Positions 42,112 through 50,970 are shown, counted from the stretch's first letter. The stretch: DNA of 64,000 nucleotides from Kitasatospora setae KM-6054 (GCF_000269985.1 NC_016109.1:4526001-4590000), one strand, 5' to 3'. The notes: generated by a model from the letters alone, not told the origin. Numbers and translations are program-made.

Positions 42112-42735
42112 GTGGCCATCGACTCCAGCACGGACGGCCGGGTCCAGCGCGGGAACGAGACGCGGCGGGCGGTGCTCGGGCGGGCGGTGCAGATCGCTTC
42201 GGTCGAGGGGCTGGGGGCGCTGTCGATCGGGCGGTTGGCGAGCGATCTGGGGCTGAGCAAGAGCGGGGTGTTCGCGGGCTTCGGGTCGAAGGAGGAGCTG
42301 CAGCTGGCGACCGTCCGGGCGGCCAAGCGGATCTTCTACGACCGGGTGGTGACCCCGGCGCTGGAGCGGCCCGAGGGGGTGGCCCGGCTGCTGGCGCTGT
42401 GCGAGTACTGGCTGGAGTACTCGCGGGGCCGGGTCTTCGACGGCGGCTGCTTCTTCTACTCGGTGACGGCCGAGTTCGACGCCCAGCCCGGTCCGGTGCG
42501 GGACGCGCTGGCCGAGGCGGCGCTGGAGTGGGAGGGCTTGGTGGTCGGCCTGGTCCGGGCGGCCGAGGCGTCCGGTGAGCTTCCGGCGGGTGCCGAGCCG
42601 GAGGAGCTGGCGATGCTGCTGACCGGTCTGATGGACAGCGCGAACAGCCTCGCGGTGCTGCACGACGACCCGTCCCGCTACGACCGCACGATGCGGGCGA
42701 TCCGCCGACTGCTCGGGTGCCCGTCGGTCGCCTGA
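42112..42735 (+). CDS. TetR-family transcriptional regulator
   Basis: 207 residues from a GTG with GGAGG 7 bases upstream. HTH at about 17-65 (RRAVLGRAVQIASVEGLGALSIGRLASDLGLSKSGVFAGFGSKEELQLATV). The ligand domain carries a conserved YSRGRVFDGGCFFYSVTAEFD segment seen in TetR proteins of this subgroup (TetR_C_16/YxaF-like). It is followed by an alpha/beta-hydrolase gene whose promoter holds a palindrome (42832-42847), the likely operator. The ligand is unknown. Confidence 0.92.
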   Translation: MAIDSSTDGRVQRGNETRRAVLGRAVQIASVEGLGALSIGRLASDLGLSKSGVFAGFGSKEELQLATVRAAKRIFYDRVVTPALERPEGVARLLALCEYWLEYSRGRVFDGGCFFYSVTAEFDAQPGPVRDALAEAALEWEGLVVGLVRAAEASGELPAGAEPEELAMLLTGLMDSANSLAVLHDDPSRYDRTMRAIRRLLGCPSVA

Positions 42736-42831
42736 GCGAGGCGCGGGCAGGGGCAGGGGCACAGGCACAGGCAGAGGCAGGGCGGCGGGTCGTGTTCCAC
42801 GGTTCGCCGCCCTTTCCGCACCCCTAAAACT

Positions 42832-42853
42832 GCACGAACGGTCGTGCTAATAT
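42832..42853 (+). promoter_or_regulatory. TetR-type operator and -10 element, leaderless promoter of the hydrolase gene
   Basis: GCACGA-ACGG-TCGTGC (42832-42847) is a perfect 6-bp-arm palindrome abutting TAATAT (42848-42853), a good -10. The hydrolase ATG at 42861 lies 7 bases after the -10, where transcription would begin, so the mRNA is probably leaderless; no ribosome site is present. Binding here would block the polymerase. The TetR protein encoded just upstream is the natural candidate. Confidence 0.72.
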
Positions 42854-42860
42854 CTCGCCC

Positions 42861-43727
42861 ATGGCTGCTACCGCTCTCGTGCGCACCGCCCTGAACGCCA
42901 CCTCCCGGATCGCCGTCGCCCCGCCGGGGCGGGTGGCCTTCGAACTGTTCCGGCACCCGATCCGGCGCAGCCGGGTCCGCCCGGCCGAGCAGGAGGCGCA
43001 CGGGCGCGCGGTGACCGGGGAGCTGGTGGTGAACGGGAAGCGGGTGCGGGTCTACCGCTGGGGCGACGGGCGGCGGCCGGTGCTGCTCGTGCACGGCTGG
43101 CGGTCCCGGGCGTCCCGGTTCGCGCCGTACGTGCAGGGGCTGCTGGACCTCGGGATGAGCCCGGTCGCCTTCGACGCGCCGGGGCACGGCGACTCCGGCG
43201 GGCGGGCGACCACGATCCTGGAGTACCGCGAGCTGATCGGTCGGCTGGCCGAGCGGCACGGCCCGTTCGAGGCGGCCGTGGCGCACTCCTTCGGGGCCTG
43301 CTGCACGCTGCTCGCGATGGCGGAGGGGGTGCCGGTCGGGCGGTTCGTCTCGATCGCGGGGCTCGCCGAATTCGGTTACCTGGTCGAGGGGTTCGCGGCC
43401 ATCATGGGCCTGAACGAGCGCCTGGAGCGGGATCTGGCGCGCCGGATCGAGCGGGTCCTGCTGCCGGGCGCCGGCGACGTCTGGCGGCGCTTCGACGCCA
43501 CCCGCCACCCGGAGCTGGTCGACGCGCCGATCCTGGCGGTGCACGACGAGGACGACGACGTCGTCCCGTACCGCCAGTCGCGCCTGCTGCTCGCGGCGTA
43601 CGGGGAGGAGCGGCTGCGCCTGATCACCACCCGCGGCCTCGGGCACCGCCGGGTGCTGTCCGAGCCGACGGTGGTCGACAACGTGCTCGCCTTCCTCGCC
43701 GAGTCGCGGTCCGCCGCCGCGGCCTGA
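42861..43727 (+). CDS. Alpha/beta-hydrolase
   Basis: 288 residues. The oxyanion region is VLLVHGWRSRASRF, the nucleophile elbow AHSFGACC (Ser, with Ala in place of the first Gly of GxSxG), the acid in AVHDEDDDVVPY and the His in RGLGHRRVL. A serine hydrolase or esterase is expected. It lacks a ribosome binding site because its transcript probably starts at the ATG. The preceding TetR gene and the operator in its promoter suggest that the hydrolase degrades or responds to the regulator's ligand (inference). Confidence 0.9.
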   Translation: MAATALVRTALNATSRIAVAPPGRVAFELFRHPIRRSRVRPAEQEAHGRAVTGELVVNGKRVRVYRWGDGRRPVLLVHGWRSRASRFAPYVQGLLDLGMSPVAFDAPGHGDSGGRATTILEYRELIGRLAERHGPFEAAVAHSFGACCTLLAMAEGVPVGRFVSIAGLAEFGYLVEGFAAIMGLNERLERDLARRIERVLLPGAGDVWRRFDATRHPELVDAPILAVHDEDDDVVPYRQSRLLLAAYGEERLRLITTRGLGHRRVLSEPTVVDNVLAFLAESRSAAAA

Positions 43728-43806
43728 GGGCGCGGGGCCCGGGGCCGGAACGCCGGAAGGAAGAACGCCGGACGGCTCCCGGAACGCCGGACGGCTCCCG
43801 GAACGC

Positions 43807-43849
43807 CGGACGGCCGGCTCCGGGCGCGGGGCGCGGAGCCGGCCGTCCG
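43807..43849. terminator. Hairpin terminator between convergent genes, preceded by 19-bp repeats
   Basis: Perfect 16-bp arms, CGGACGGCCGGCTCCG and its complement, with an 11-base loop. Just before it, CGGAACGCCGGACGGCTCC-type units repeat three times (about 43747-43815). The hairpin separates the hydrolase gene from the DUF5302 gene. Confidence 0.8.
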
Positions 43850-43870
43850 GGGCCGGTCGGGGGCGGGCGG

Positions 43871-44110
43871 TCAGCCGCCGCTCTTGCGGCGGAAGGTGCG
43901 CTTGCCGCCGGCCGCGCCGTGCGTGCCGTGGATCTTCGAGTCGCCGCCGGGGCCGCCGGTCGCGCCGGGGTTCTTGCCGCCCTTGCGCTGCAGCGCGGCC
44001 AGGAACTTGGCCTTCTGGTCGTCCGGGGCGGCGGTCTCCTCGCCGGCGTCGACCTCGGCGGCGGGGGTCTCCGGCGCGGGCTCGGCGGTCGGGGCGGTGT
44101 CGCTGCTCAT
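43871..44110 (-). CDS. DUF5302 protein
   Basis: 79 residues from the ATG at 44110 (AGGAGGTCC upstream). Acidic, disordered N-terminus (TAPTAEPAPETPAAEVDAGEE), then DDQKAKFLAALQRKGGKN and a Gly/Lys/Arg tail (GDSKIHGTHGAAGGKRTFRRKSGG), the DUF5302 pattern. These small actinomycete proteins have no assigned function; the basic tail could bind nucleic acid. Confidence 0.82.
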   Translation of the reverse strand: MSSDTAPTAEPAPETPAAEVDAGEETAAPDDQKAKFLAALQRKGGKNPGATGGPGGDSKIHGTHGAAGGKRTFRRKSGG

Positions 44111-44196
44111 GTGAGGACCTCCTGGACGGGAGCGGGTGTGCTGGAGCACACCCTGCCATGCCGACCGGGGGTGCTGTCAGTCGATATCGCCCTCCG

Positions 44197-44328
44197 TCAG
44201 CCCTGGCGCGCCGCGCCCTGGGCCTGGGCCGGCCGGTCGTGGTACTCCAGTCCGCCCATCATGAAGAGCAGGGTGAGGACCGGGAAGCCGATCGAGGCGA
44301 TCACCAGTACGAAGAACTGCCAGACCAT
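44197..44328 (-). CDS. Predicted 43-residue membrane peptide
   Basis: On the minus strand an ATG at 44328 with AGGAG 7 bases upstream opens a 44-codon frame ending in TGA at 44197. The product begins MVWQFFVLVIASIGFP and continues VLTLLFMMGG, a single membrane helix, followed by a short polar tail (LEYHDRPAQAQGAARQG). Codon third positions are almost all G or C. It lies between DUF5302 and the PP2C gene and is below the usual gene-caller length limit. Function unknown. Confidence 0.65.
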   Translation of the reverse strand: MVWQFFVLVIASIGFPVLTLLFMMGGLEYHDRPAQAQGAARQG

Positions 44329-44503
44329 GGGTCGCTCCTGTCGCGAGGGGAGTGGTCGGGGCCTGCGGGGGGCCGCGGGCCCGGGGGCCGTAGTCGATTG
44401 CTCGACTTTGCACCATTATGTCCGATTAATCTCGCGCCACTTCCGGGACGGATCGACGTCGCCCCCCTGTTCGAGACCGGGCGGCGGACGCAGACTGGAG
44501 GGC

Positions 44504-45325
44504 ATGCGGGTAGAGCTGGCAGTCGACGCGCGCCGCCCCGACCGGGCCAACGAGGACTTCGCGGTCGCCACCCCGGAGGCACTCGTCCTCCTGGACGGCT
44601 CCAGCGCCCCGGACTCGCTGGACTCCGGCTGCCGCCACGGCATCGCCTGGTACGTGCGCCGGCTCGGCGTCCACCTGCTGGCCCGGCTCACCGACCGGAC
44701 CGACCGGCCGGCCGCCGACTGCCTGGCCGACGCCATCGCCGAGACCGCCGCCCTGCACGCGGACGACTGCGACCTGGCGAACCCGGCCACCCCCGCCGCC
44801 ATGGTGGTCGCCGCCCGGCTGCGCGAGGACGCCCTGGAGTACCTGGCGCTCGGCGACTCGCTGCTCGTGCTGCACCTCAAGGACGGCCCGCCCCGGGTGA
44901 TCGGCGACAACCAGCGCTTCCCCGGCGGCGAGGCGCTGCGCCGCCAGGTCTGGTCGACCGTCCAGGGCACGGCCGAGCGGGCCGCGCTGTACATGCGGTA
45001 CGCCGTCGCGGTCCGGGCCGCCCGGAACACCGGCCACGGCCCGTGGATCGCCGCCGCCACCCCGCACGCCGCCGAGCACGCCGAGACCGGCGCCGTCGCC
45101 CGGGGCGACCTGTACGGCGTGGCCGCCCTCTCGGACGGCGCCGCCCGCTACACCGACCGCCTTGGGCTGGGCAGTTGGGCCGACGCGGTGCGGCTGCTCG
45201 CGGAGGCCGGCCCGGCCGAGCTGATCGCCCAGGTCCGGGCCGCCGAACGCTCCGACGCCGACTGCCTGCGCTGGCCCCGCGGCAAGGCCCACGACGACGC
45301 CGCCGCGCTCTACGCCCGCCTTTAG
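44504..45325 (+). CDS. PP2C-like protein phosphatase domain protein
   Basis: 273 residues from the ATG at 44504 (GGAGGG upstream). Metal-binding acidic motifs of PP2C appear as ANEDFAVATPEALVLLDGSS (about 18-37), EYLALGDSLLVLHL and YGVAALSDGAARYTD; the C-terminus has SDADCLRWPRGKAHDDAAAL with the last Asp pair. A stand-alone serine/threonine phosphatase, shorter than many, with no sensor domain. No kinase gene is adjacent. Confidence 0.8.
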   Translation: MRVELAVDARRPDRANEDFAVATPEALVLLDGSSAPDSLDSGCRHGIAWYVRRLGVHLLARLTDRTDRPAADCLADAIAETAALHADDCDLANPATPAAMVVAARLREDALEYLALGDSLLVLHLKDGPPRVIGDNQRFPGGEALRRQVWSTVQGTAERAALYMRYAVAVRAARNTGHGPWIAAATPHAAEHAETGAVARGDLYGVAALSDGAARYTDRLGLGSWADAVRLLAEAGPAELIAQVRAAERSDADCLRWPRGKAHDDAAALYARL

Positions 45326-45344
45326 CAGCCGACTTGACGGTCCG

Positions 45345-45905
45345 TCAGACTCGTCCGTCCGCCACGAACACCGCGCGCCGCACCGAGCCGTCCGGCGCGG
45401 TGTAGGCGGCGACCGCCTCGCCCGGCGCCGGGTCCCCGGCCGGCTCCCCGAGCGGGGCCAGCACCCGGCGCAGCACCGGCTCGACCGGGCCGGACGCCGG
45501 CGAGACCGCCACGTCCTCGTCCACCGCGTCGCTCTCGCTCTGCCGCTGCGGGACCGCCTCCCCGCGCAGCAGCCGCGCCAACTCGGCGCGCACCACCGGG
45601 TCCTGGGCGCCGTCGTAGAACCAGCGGGTGCCCAGCACGCCGTGCTCCGCCGTCCCGATCAGCGCGCCCTCCGGCGCGTCCGCCAGCGGCGCGCCCCGGT
45701 AGGCCATCGGCACCAGGTAGGCGTCCCGGCCGTCCGCGACCACCATCAGCTCGATCCCGACCTCCCCCGCCGGGTCGTCCAGCCGGAAGCCCCCGGCCCG
45801 CACCAACTCGCCGCCGCCCGGCCGGAACCACTCCTGTCCGGGCAGCCAGGCCGCCAGCAGCTCCAACTTGCCCGGCTCCATGGTGGTGCGGTGGATCGTC
45901 GCCAC
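45345..45905 (-). CDS. Maltokinase N-terminal cap-like domain protein
   Basis: 186 residues. MATIHRTTMEPGKLELLAAWLPGQEWF, then GGFRLDDPAGEVGIELMVV and the MAYRGAPL...LIGTAEHGVLGTRWFYDGAQDP segment match the cap-like domain found at the N-terminus of actinomycete maltokinases and as stand-alone proteins (CG0192-related). No kinase domain follows, so it is a single-domain protein. Function unknown. Convergent with the PP2C gene and 19 bp from it. Confidence 0.75.
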   Translation of the reverse strand: MATIHRTTMEPGKLELLAAWLPGQEWFRPGGGELVRAGGFRLDDPAGEVGIELMVVADGRDAYLVPMAYRGAPLADAPEGALIGTAEHGVLGTRWFYDGAQDPVVRAELARLLRGEAVPQRQSESDAVDEDVAVSPASGPVEPVLRRVLAPLGEPAGDPAPGEAVAAYTAPDGSVRRAVFVADGRV

Positions 45906-46015
45906 GTCGTTCTCCCGTGCTCGCTCGCGGTAGCTGTCGGTACGCCAGCCTACGAACCCGGCGGGCGGCCGGTAGCGTGGTGCGCCGCAACAGGCCGACG
46001 GGGGAGGACGGACGC

Positions 46016-46918
46016 GTGGGGATCAGGCAGGTCGGCGAAGGGGCCGGACGGCGGGCCGGGGCGGCGCTCGGCGCGGTGACCGGGGCGGTGGCCTCGGCGC
46101 GCGCCAAGGCGGGCTCGGACTGGGCGCGCCGGGCGCTGGAGACCCACCCCAAGCCGGAGGTGCCGCTGACCGCCGAGTGGGAGGTCTCGCTCGCGGGCCT
46201 GGTCGGCCGGCTGCCGCACGTCCCGGGCCCGGCGGTGCGGCTGCTGCACATGCTGGACGGGCTCGGCCAGGTCGCGGTCGGACCGGACGAGGTCGGCTTC
46301 GACGGGGAGTCGGCGCCCTGGGGCAAGGTGCTGGAGATCCGCTGCCACAGCACCCTCGACCTGCTGCCGGACGTGGTCGTCGACCGCGAGGTGGACCGGA
46401 TCCGCGAGTTCCTGCCGCCCGTCCCCGGCCGCAAGTGGCTGGTCACCAGGGCCGCCGAGGCGCTGCTCACGGTCGCCATGGCCGCGACCGCCGCTGCCGA
46501 GCGGCAGGAGCGCTCGCTGCCCTGCGAGATCGTCGCCAAGAACCTGATCGGCCGTCCGAAGAACCTGGCCGGCGGCCTGTTCGCGGCCTCCGCGCTCACC
46601 CTGATCCCGGAGGCGGGCGAGGCGATCCTCGCCACCGCCCGCGCCCGCGGCATCCCGATCACCGTCGTCGAGGACCCGATGACCGGCCTGCACGCCGAAC
46701 GCGCCGTCCGGCTCCGCGCCACCACCGACCGCCTCACCGACGCCCTCCGCCGCCTGCGCGCCAGCGAGCCCGAGCCCGAGCTCGCGCCCGGCGAGGGCGA
46801 CGGTGACGCCGGCGGCAGCGCCGGCGGCATCGGCCCGGAGCCGACCAAGGCCGAGGTGGGCGCCGCCGCCCTCGCCGAACTCGAGCAGTTGCACGCCCAG
46901 CGGCAGCCCCGGGACTGA
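46016..46918 (+). CDS. Conserved hypothetical actinobacterial protein
   Basis: 300 residues from a GTG with GGGGAGGAC upstream. N-terminal Gly/Ala-rich helical stretch (GAGRRAGAALGAVTGAVASARAKAG), a central alpha/beta domain (LPHVPGPAVRLLHMLDGLG, SAPWGKVLEIRCHSTLDLLPDVVVDREVDRIREFLPPVPGRKWL), and an acidic C-terminal tail of Glu/Pro/Gly. I do not recognise a named family. A strong terminator follows at 46955-46995. Confidence 0.75.
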   Translation: MGIRQVGEGAGRRAGAALGAVTGAVASARAKAGSDWARRALETHPKPEVPLTAEWEVSLAGLVGRLPHVPGPAVRLLHMLDGLGQVAVGPDEVGFDGESAPWGKVLEIRCHSTLDLLPDVVVDREVDRIREFLPPVPGRKWLVTRAAEALLTVAMAATAAAERQERSLPCEIVAKNLIGRPKNLAGGLFAASALTLIPEAGEAILATARARGIPITVVEDPMTGLHAERAVRLRATTDRLTDALRRLRASEPEPELAPGEGDGDAGGSAGGIGPEPTKAEVGAAALAELEQLHAQRQPRD

Positions 46919-46954
46919 CCGTCAACCAGTCGTCCGCTCAATCCCGTTGACGCG

Positions 46955-46995
46955 CCGCGACCCTCCGGACGCGCGGGGCGTCCGGAGGGTCGCGG
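46955..46995. terminator. Strong hairpin terminator
   Basis: Perfect 18-bp arms, CCGCGACCCTCCGGACGC at 46955-46972 and its complement at 46978-46995, with a 5-base loop, between convergent genes ending at 46918 and 47076. Confidence 0.88.
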
Positions 46996-47075
46996 TGGAA
47001 GGCCGCCGCCCGCGCCGGCGGGTTCACCGGGCGGCGGCCGGTCAGCGGGACCGGCCGGTCATCGAGATGAGCCGG

Positions 47076-48290
47076 TCAGCGGGTGAGGGAGAACGGCAGC
47101 GGCGGCAGCGGGGCGCCGTCCGGGGCCCGGCCGGTCGGGGCGACGCCGACGACGGTGAGGTGCTCGCCGGCGGAGAGGACGCCGCCGGGGATCCGGCCCT
47201 CGGGGCCGGGGCCCGCCGGGAGGCCGAGCGGTTCCCAGCCGTGCCGGGTGAGCCGGGCGCCGATCGGCTGGTAGCCGCCGCCGGTGCGGCGGTAGCCGAC
47301 GACGGCGACGCCGTCGGGGGTGCGGGCGGCGCCGGTGGCCTTGCCGTCGCCGAGGCCGGTCGGCTGGACGGTCCAGGCGCGGCCGTCGAAGTGCGCGACC
47401 AGCGTCCGGTCCTGGCGGGTCGGGCCGGTCTCGGTGCCGACCGCCCAGACGTCGCCGGGCCCGGCGACGACCAGCCGGACGAGGTCGCCGTAGCGGGCGT
47501 CCAGGTCGGGGGCGGCGACCTTGCTCCAGGCGCGGCCGTCGTAGTGCAGCAGCAACGGGTTGGTCCAGCCGTCCGCGGTGCCGACCGAGCCGGCCGCCCA
47601 GACGTCGGACGGGCCGGCGGCGGCGACGTCGGTGAGCGTCCAGTAGTCGGTGCCGAGGTCGGGGACCGGCACCGGCTGCCAGGACGTTCCGTCCCCGTGC
47701 TCGATCAGGCCGTGGAAGGTCAGCAGGTCGTCCGGCTGGTAGTAGCCCACCGCCCACTCGTCCCGGGGGCCGCCCGCCGAGGCCAGGGCGGTGAGGCCGC
47801 CGCCGGTGACGTGCGCGGGCAGCGGCACCTCCTGCAGTTGCCAGCGTCCGGCGCGGTACCGGCCGAGCGGGACGCTGTCGCCCTGCCGGCTGCCGGTCAC
47901 CCAGGTGCCGCCGGCGCCGTCGGGGGCGACGGTGGACGCCTCCAGGCCGGCCGGCAGCTCGACCTGGCGCCAGGCGGCGCCCGGCTCGTCGCGGACGAAG
48001 GCGACCGGCTGGTAGCTGATGCGGCCCCGCTCCAGCCCGATCTCCCGCCGGCCGACCGCCCAGGCGCTCCGGCCGCCGCCGCGTCCCACGTCCTGCAGGG
48101 CGGCGTTGCCGGCCGGGAAGGCGTCCACCGTCCAGCCGGGCGCGGAGCGGGCGTCCGCGGCGGTGGGCGGCGGGGCGTCCGCGGCGGTGGCCGGCGGGGT
48201 GCCGGTCAGCAGCAGCGCGGCCAGCGCGGCCAGGACGATCGGGACGGCCGGGACGGCGGGGGTGGTGGCGGCGCCGCGGCGGCGGGTCAC
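47076..48290 (-). CDS. Secreted beta-propeller-like protein
   Basis: 404 residues from a GTG overlapping the upstream stop. Signal peptide about 1-37 (RRRGAATTPAVPAVPIVLAALAALLLTG). The rest shows six or so repeats containing the pattern D-x-W-A-V-G-x(n)-L-x-H-x-D-G-x-x-W (SAWAVG, EWAVGYYQPDD, DVWAAGSVG, DVWAVGTETG), typical of Kelch-like or BNR-like propellers. It is the last gene of a three-gene unit with an ECF sigma factor, so a cell-surface or sensing role is plausible. Confidence 0.8.
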   Translation of the reverse strand: MTRRRGAATTPAVPAVPIVLAALAALLLTGTPPATAADAPPPTAADARSAPGWTVDAFPAGNAALQDVGRGGGRSAWAVGRREIGLERGRISYQPVAFVRDEPGAAWRQVELPAGLEASTVAPDGAGGTWVTGSRQGDSVPLGRYRAGRWQLQEVPLPAHVTGGGLTALASAGGPRDEWAVGYYQPDDLLTFHGLIEHGDGTSWQPVPVPDLGTDYWTLTDVAAAGPSDVWAAGSVGTADGWTNPLLLHYDGRAWSKVAAPDLDARYGDLVRLVVAGPGDVWAVGTETGPTRQDRTLVAHFDGRAWTVQPTGLGDGKATGAARTPDGVAVVGYRRTGGGYQPIGARLTRHGWEPLGLPAGPGPEGRIPGGVLSAGEHLTVVGVAPTGRAPDGAPLPPLPFSLTR

Positions 48291-49165
48291 GGGTTTCCCC
48301 CCTCGTAGTGGATCTCCTGGGCGCTGTCCACCGGGTGCAGGTCGGCCTGGTGCAGCAGCTCCTGGACGCGCGGCGCGTTCAGGAAGGCGATCAGCTGGTC
48401 CACCGTCACCGGCGACGAGCGGCGCCTCGGCACGTCCGAGATGACCATCACCTGCACGTCGCTGTGCTCCAGTCGGAAGAACGCCTCGGTCGAGTCCAGC
48501 CCGCCGTCGCTCGGCGAGACCCGGACGGTGGCCGAGGCGCCGTCGACCAGTCGGACCGTCCGGCACTCCCCGTACTTCGACGGCTGCCCCTCCTGCGGGC
48601 AGTTCCGCTGCGGCGCGCCCTCGCTGTGCGGGCGGACCGAGAAGACCAGCGGGTACTCGCCGTTCGCGGACCGCCCGAGGTAGCTGTAGACCCCGTCGGC
48701 GACCACGCTGATGGCGCCGATCTCCGGCGGCAGCAGGTCCTGCAGCGCGCCGGCCGTCGCCTGCCGGTAGGTCTCGATCCAGCGCAGCTGCTCGGCGTCC
48801 GGGCTGGGCGACGGCGACCCGGCGGGGCCGGTCGGGGCCCGGGTGCCGGTCGGCTCCGGCGGCGGGATGGTCGTCATCCGGACGGTCGGGAAGACCCGGT
48901 CGCCCGGCCCGGCCGGCTGCAGCACCCCCGCCCCGCCGACCCCCCCGCCGCCGCTGCCGCCCGTGCCGGGAACGGCCGCCAGCCCGGCGGCCGCCAGCGC
49001 GGCCGTGCCCAGCGCCGCCCCGCCGACCGCCAGCCGCGACCGCCACCGCCGCCGCCGACCCTCCCGGACCGCCCCGGCCGCCAAGCCGGGCGGCTCGGCC
49101 AGGTCGTCGGTGACCCGGCCCATCGCCTCCCGGACGAAGAACCCCTCGGGGGCCTGTTCCTGCAT
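48287..49165 (-). CDS. Single-pass membrane protein in the ECF sigma unit, possible anti-sigma partner
   Basis: 292 residues from the ATG at 49165, which has GAGGAG 6 bases before it; an ATG at 49207 in frame lacks one. Cytoplasmic N-terminus of about 50 residues (APEGFFVREAMGRVTDDLAEPP), one membrane helix (about 60-80, LAVGGAALGTAALAAAGLAAV), then a Pro/Ser/Thr-rich linker and an extracellular domain with a cysteine pair (NCPQEGQPSKYGECRTV). No zinc-binding HxxxCxxC motif, so it is not a canonical ZAS anti-sigma factor; position still suggests it regulates the sigma factor. Confidence 0.72.
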   Translation of the reverse strand: MQEQAPEGFFVREAMGRVTDDLAEPPGLAAGAVREGRRRRWRSRLAVGGAALGTAALAAAGLAAVPGTGGSGGGGVGGAGVLQPAGPGDRVFPTVRMTTIPPPEPTGTRAPTGPAGSPSPSPDAEQLRWIETYRQATAGALQDLLPPEIGAISVVADGVYSYLGRSANGEYPLVFSVRPHSEGAPQRNCPQEGQPSKYGECRTVRLVDGASATVRVSPSDGGLDSTEAFFRLEHSDVQVMVISDVPRRRSSPVTVDQLIAFLNAPRVQELLHQADLHPVDSAQEIHYEGGNP

Positions 49166-49251
49166 GTCCCACTCCTCCACGATCACGGTCTCGGCTACAA
49201 CGGTCATCCGCCCGGCAGGGGCGCGTACGGGTACGGGCGCGGGCGCGGGCT

Positions 49252-49758
49252 TCACGCCGACGCGTACGGGTGCGGCTCGCCCAACTGCTCGCGCAGCCGG
49301 GCCAGGGCGCGCGAGCACTGGCTCTTGACGGTGCCGGTGCTGCAGCCCAGCAGCTCGGCGACGGTCTCGACGCTCAGGTCCTCCCAGTACCGCAGGACGA
49401 CCATCGCCCTTGCCCGGGCGGGCAGTTCGGCGAGCGCGAGCAGCAGCGTCACCCGCAGGTCGGAGTCCTGCCCCGGCGCCGCCTCGGGCGGCGCCGCCGC
49501 CAGCACCCCGAGCCGCCGGGCCACCGCCCGCCGGCGCTGCTCGCCGAGGAAGGTCCGGGTCAGCACCGTCCTGGCGTAGGCGTCCAGGTGGTCCATCCGG
49601 GACGCCCGCCGCCAGTGCGCGAACAGCTTGGCCAGCGTGGTCTGGGCGAGGTCCTCGGCCCGGTGCCGGTCCCCGCACAGCAGGTACGCCGTCCGGTAGA
49701 GCCGCCGTCCGGCCCCCGCCGCGTACCGTTCGAAGCTCAACTCGTCCTGCCCGCGCAT
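49252..49758 (-). CDS. ECF RNA polymerase sigma factor, SigE family
   Basis: 168 residues from the ATG at 49758. Region 2 is FERYAAGAGRRLYRTAYLLCGDRHRAEDLAQTTLAKLFAHWRR (about 8-50) and region 4 is ALAELPARARAMVVLRYWEDLSVETVAELLGCSTGTVKSQCSRALARLRE (about 107-155). This is the SigE-type (TIGR02983-like) group abundant in Streptomyces. It heads a unit with the membrane protein and the propeller protein. The IS481 element lies 144 bp upstream of its start. Confidence 0.93.
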   Translation of the reverse strand: MRGQDELSFERYAAGAGRRLYRTAYLLCGDRHRAEDLAQTTLAKLFAHWRRASRMDHLDAYARTVLTRTFLGEQRRRAVARRLGVLAAAPPEAAPGQDSDLRVTLLLALAELPARARAMVVLRYWEDLSVETVAELLGCSTGTVKSQCSRALARLREQLGEPHPYASA

Positions 49759-49902
49759 CCGCGCCCCCGCCCTCCGGCCGTCCGCCCCTGTCAACCGTTC
49801 CCAATGCGCGAGCCCCCCGGAAGGTTGAGCCCCGAACCGCCGGAAGCCCGGCCGCACCGTCGAAGGACGGCACGACCGGGCTCCCGGCACCCGCTCGGCT
49901 AG

Positions 49903-50966
49903 CTGTACTGACCACGGAGGTTGGTGACGGGGTTCACGGCAGTGCGATCTTGAAATGAGTGAGGGCCTTCTGGCTCGGTGTGGATTGCGACATCTGCACC
50001 GGCTCCCAGAAAGGCCCTCATGCCACACCGTAACGCACCGCTGACCGAGACCGGACGCCTGCGCCTGGCCCGCTGCGTGGTCGAGGACGGGTGGCCGCTG
50101 AGGCGGGCCGCCGAGCGCTTCCAGGTCTCCCCGACCACGGCCAAGCGCTGGGCCGACCGCTACCGCATGCTCGGCGAGGCCGGCATGACCGACCGATCCT
50201 CACGACCTCACCGCGGCCCCCGCCGGACCCCGACCCGCACCGAACGCCGGATCATCAAGGTCCGCGTGCTCCGCCGCTGGGGACCGGCCCGCATCGCCTA
50301 CCTGCTGCGACTCAACCCGGCCACCGCGCACCGGGTCCTCGCCCGCTACCAGCTCGCCCGCCTGGCCCACCTCGACCGTGCCACCGGACGCCCGATACGA
50401 CGCCACGAGCGTTCCACACCGGGAGAGTTGGTCCACGTCGACATCAAGAAGCTCGGCAACATCCCCGACGGAGGCGGCCACAAGGTACGCGGACGCAGAG
50501 GCAGCCCGTCCCGATCGGGCGTCGGCTACAGCTATCCGCACAACGCGGTCGACGACCACTCCCGCCTGGCCTACAGCGAGATCCTCACGGACGAGCGCAA
50601 GGAGACCGCGACCGCGTTCTGGGCTCGGGCGAACGAGTTCTTCGCCCGGGCCGGGATCACCGTCGAACGCGTACTGACCGACAACGGCTCCCGCTACCGC
50701 TCCCGGCTGTGGCGCGAAGCCCTCGCGGCCGGCGGCGTCACGCACAAGCGCACCCGCCCCTACAGGCCGCAGACCAACGGCAAGGTCGAACGCTTCAACC
50801 GCACCCTGCTCGACGAGTGGGCCTACGCCAGGCCCTACCGCACCGAACAGGAACGCCGGAACGCCTTCCCCGTCTGGCTCCACACCTACAATCACCACCG
50901 CGGACACACCGCACTCAGGGGATTGCCACCCGCCAGCCGCGTCCCCAACCTCACGAGTCAGAACAG
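49903..50966 (+). mobile_element. IS481-family insertion sequence, 1064 bp, with CTAG target duplication
   Basis: The ends are imperfect inverted repeats (23 of 30 positions): CTGTACTGAC...GAGGTTGG at the left and, on the opposite strand, CTGTTCTGAC...GAGGTTGG at the right. CTAG flanks both sides (49899-49902 and 50967-50970), a 4-bp target duplication as known for IS481 members. The element holds one transposase gene. It lies between the ECF sigma gene and the excalibur gene; the right-hand CTAG is also the stop region of that gene. Confidence 0.92.

Positions 50967-50970
<4 letters not shown>
50020..50970 (+). CDS. IS481-family transposase
   Basis: 316 residues from the ATG at 50020. N-terminal HTH (RLARCVVEDGWPLRRAAERFQVSPTTAKRWADRY, about 11-45), then the rve-type DDE core: VHVDIKKLG (first Asp), RVLTDNGSRYRS (second Asp), KVERFNRTLLDEW (Glu). 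The reading frame is intact. The TAG stop at 50968-50970 is made by the target-site duplication CTAG, so the element itself carries no stop codon in this frame. Confidence 0.95.

Noticed and set aside
47076..49172. 698-residue reading of the propeller gene together with the upstream gene
   Set aside because: The N-terminal 290 residues are the wrong frame of the membrane-protein gene; a signal peptide begins at the GTG at 48290.
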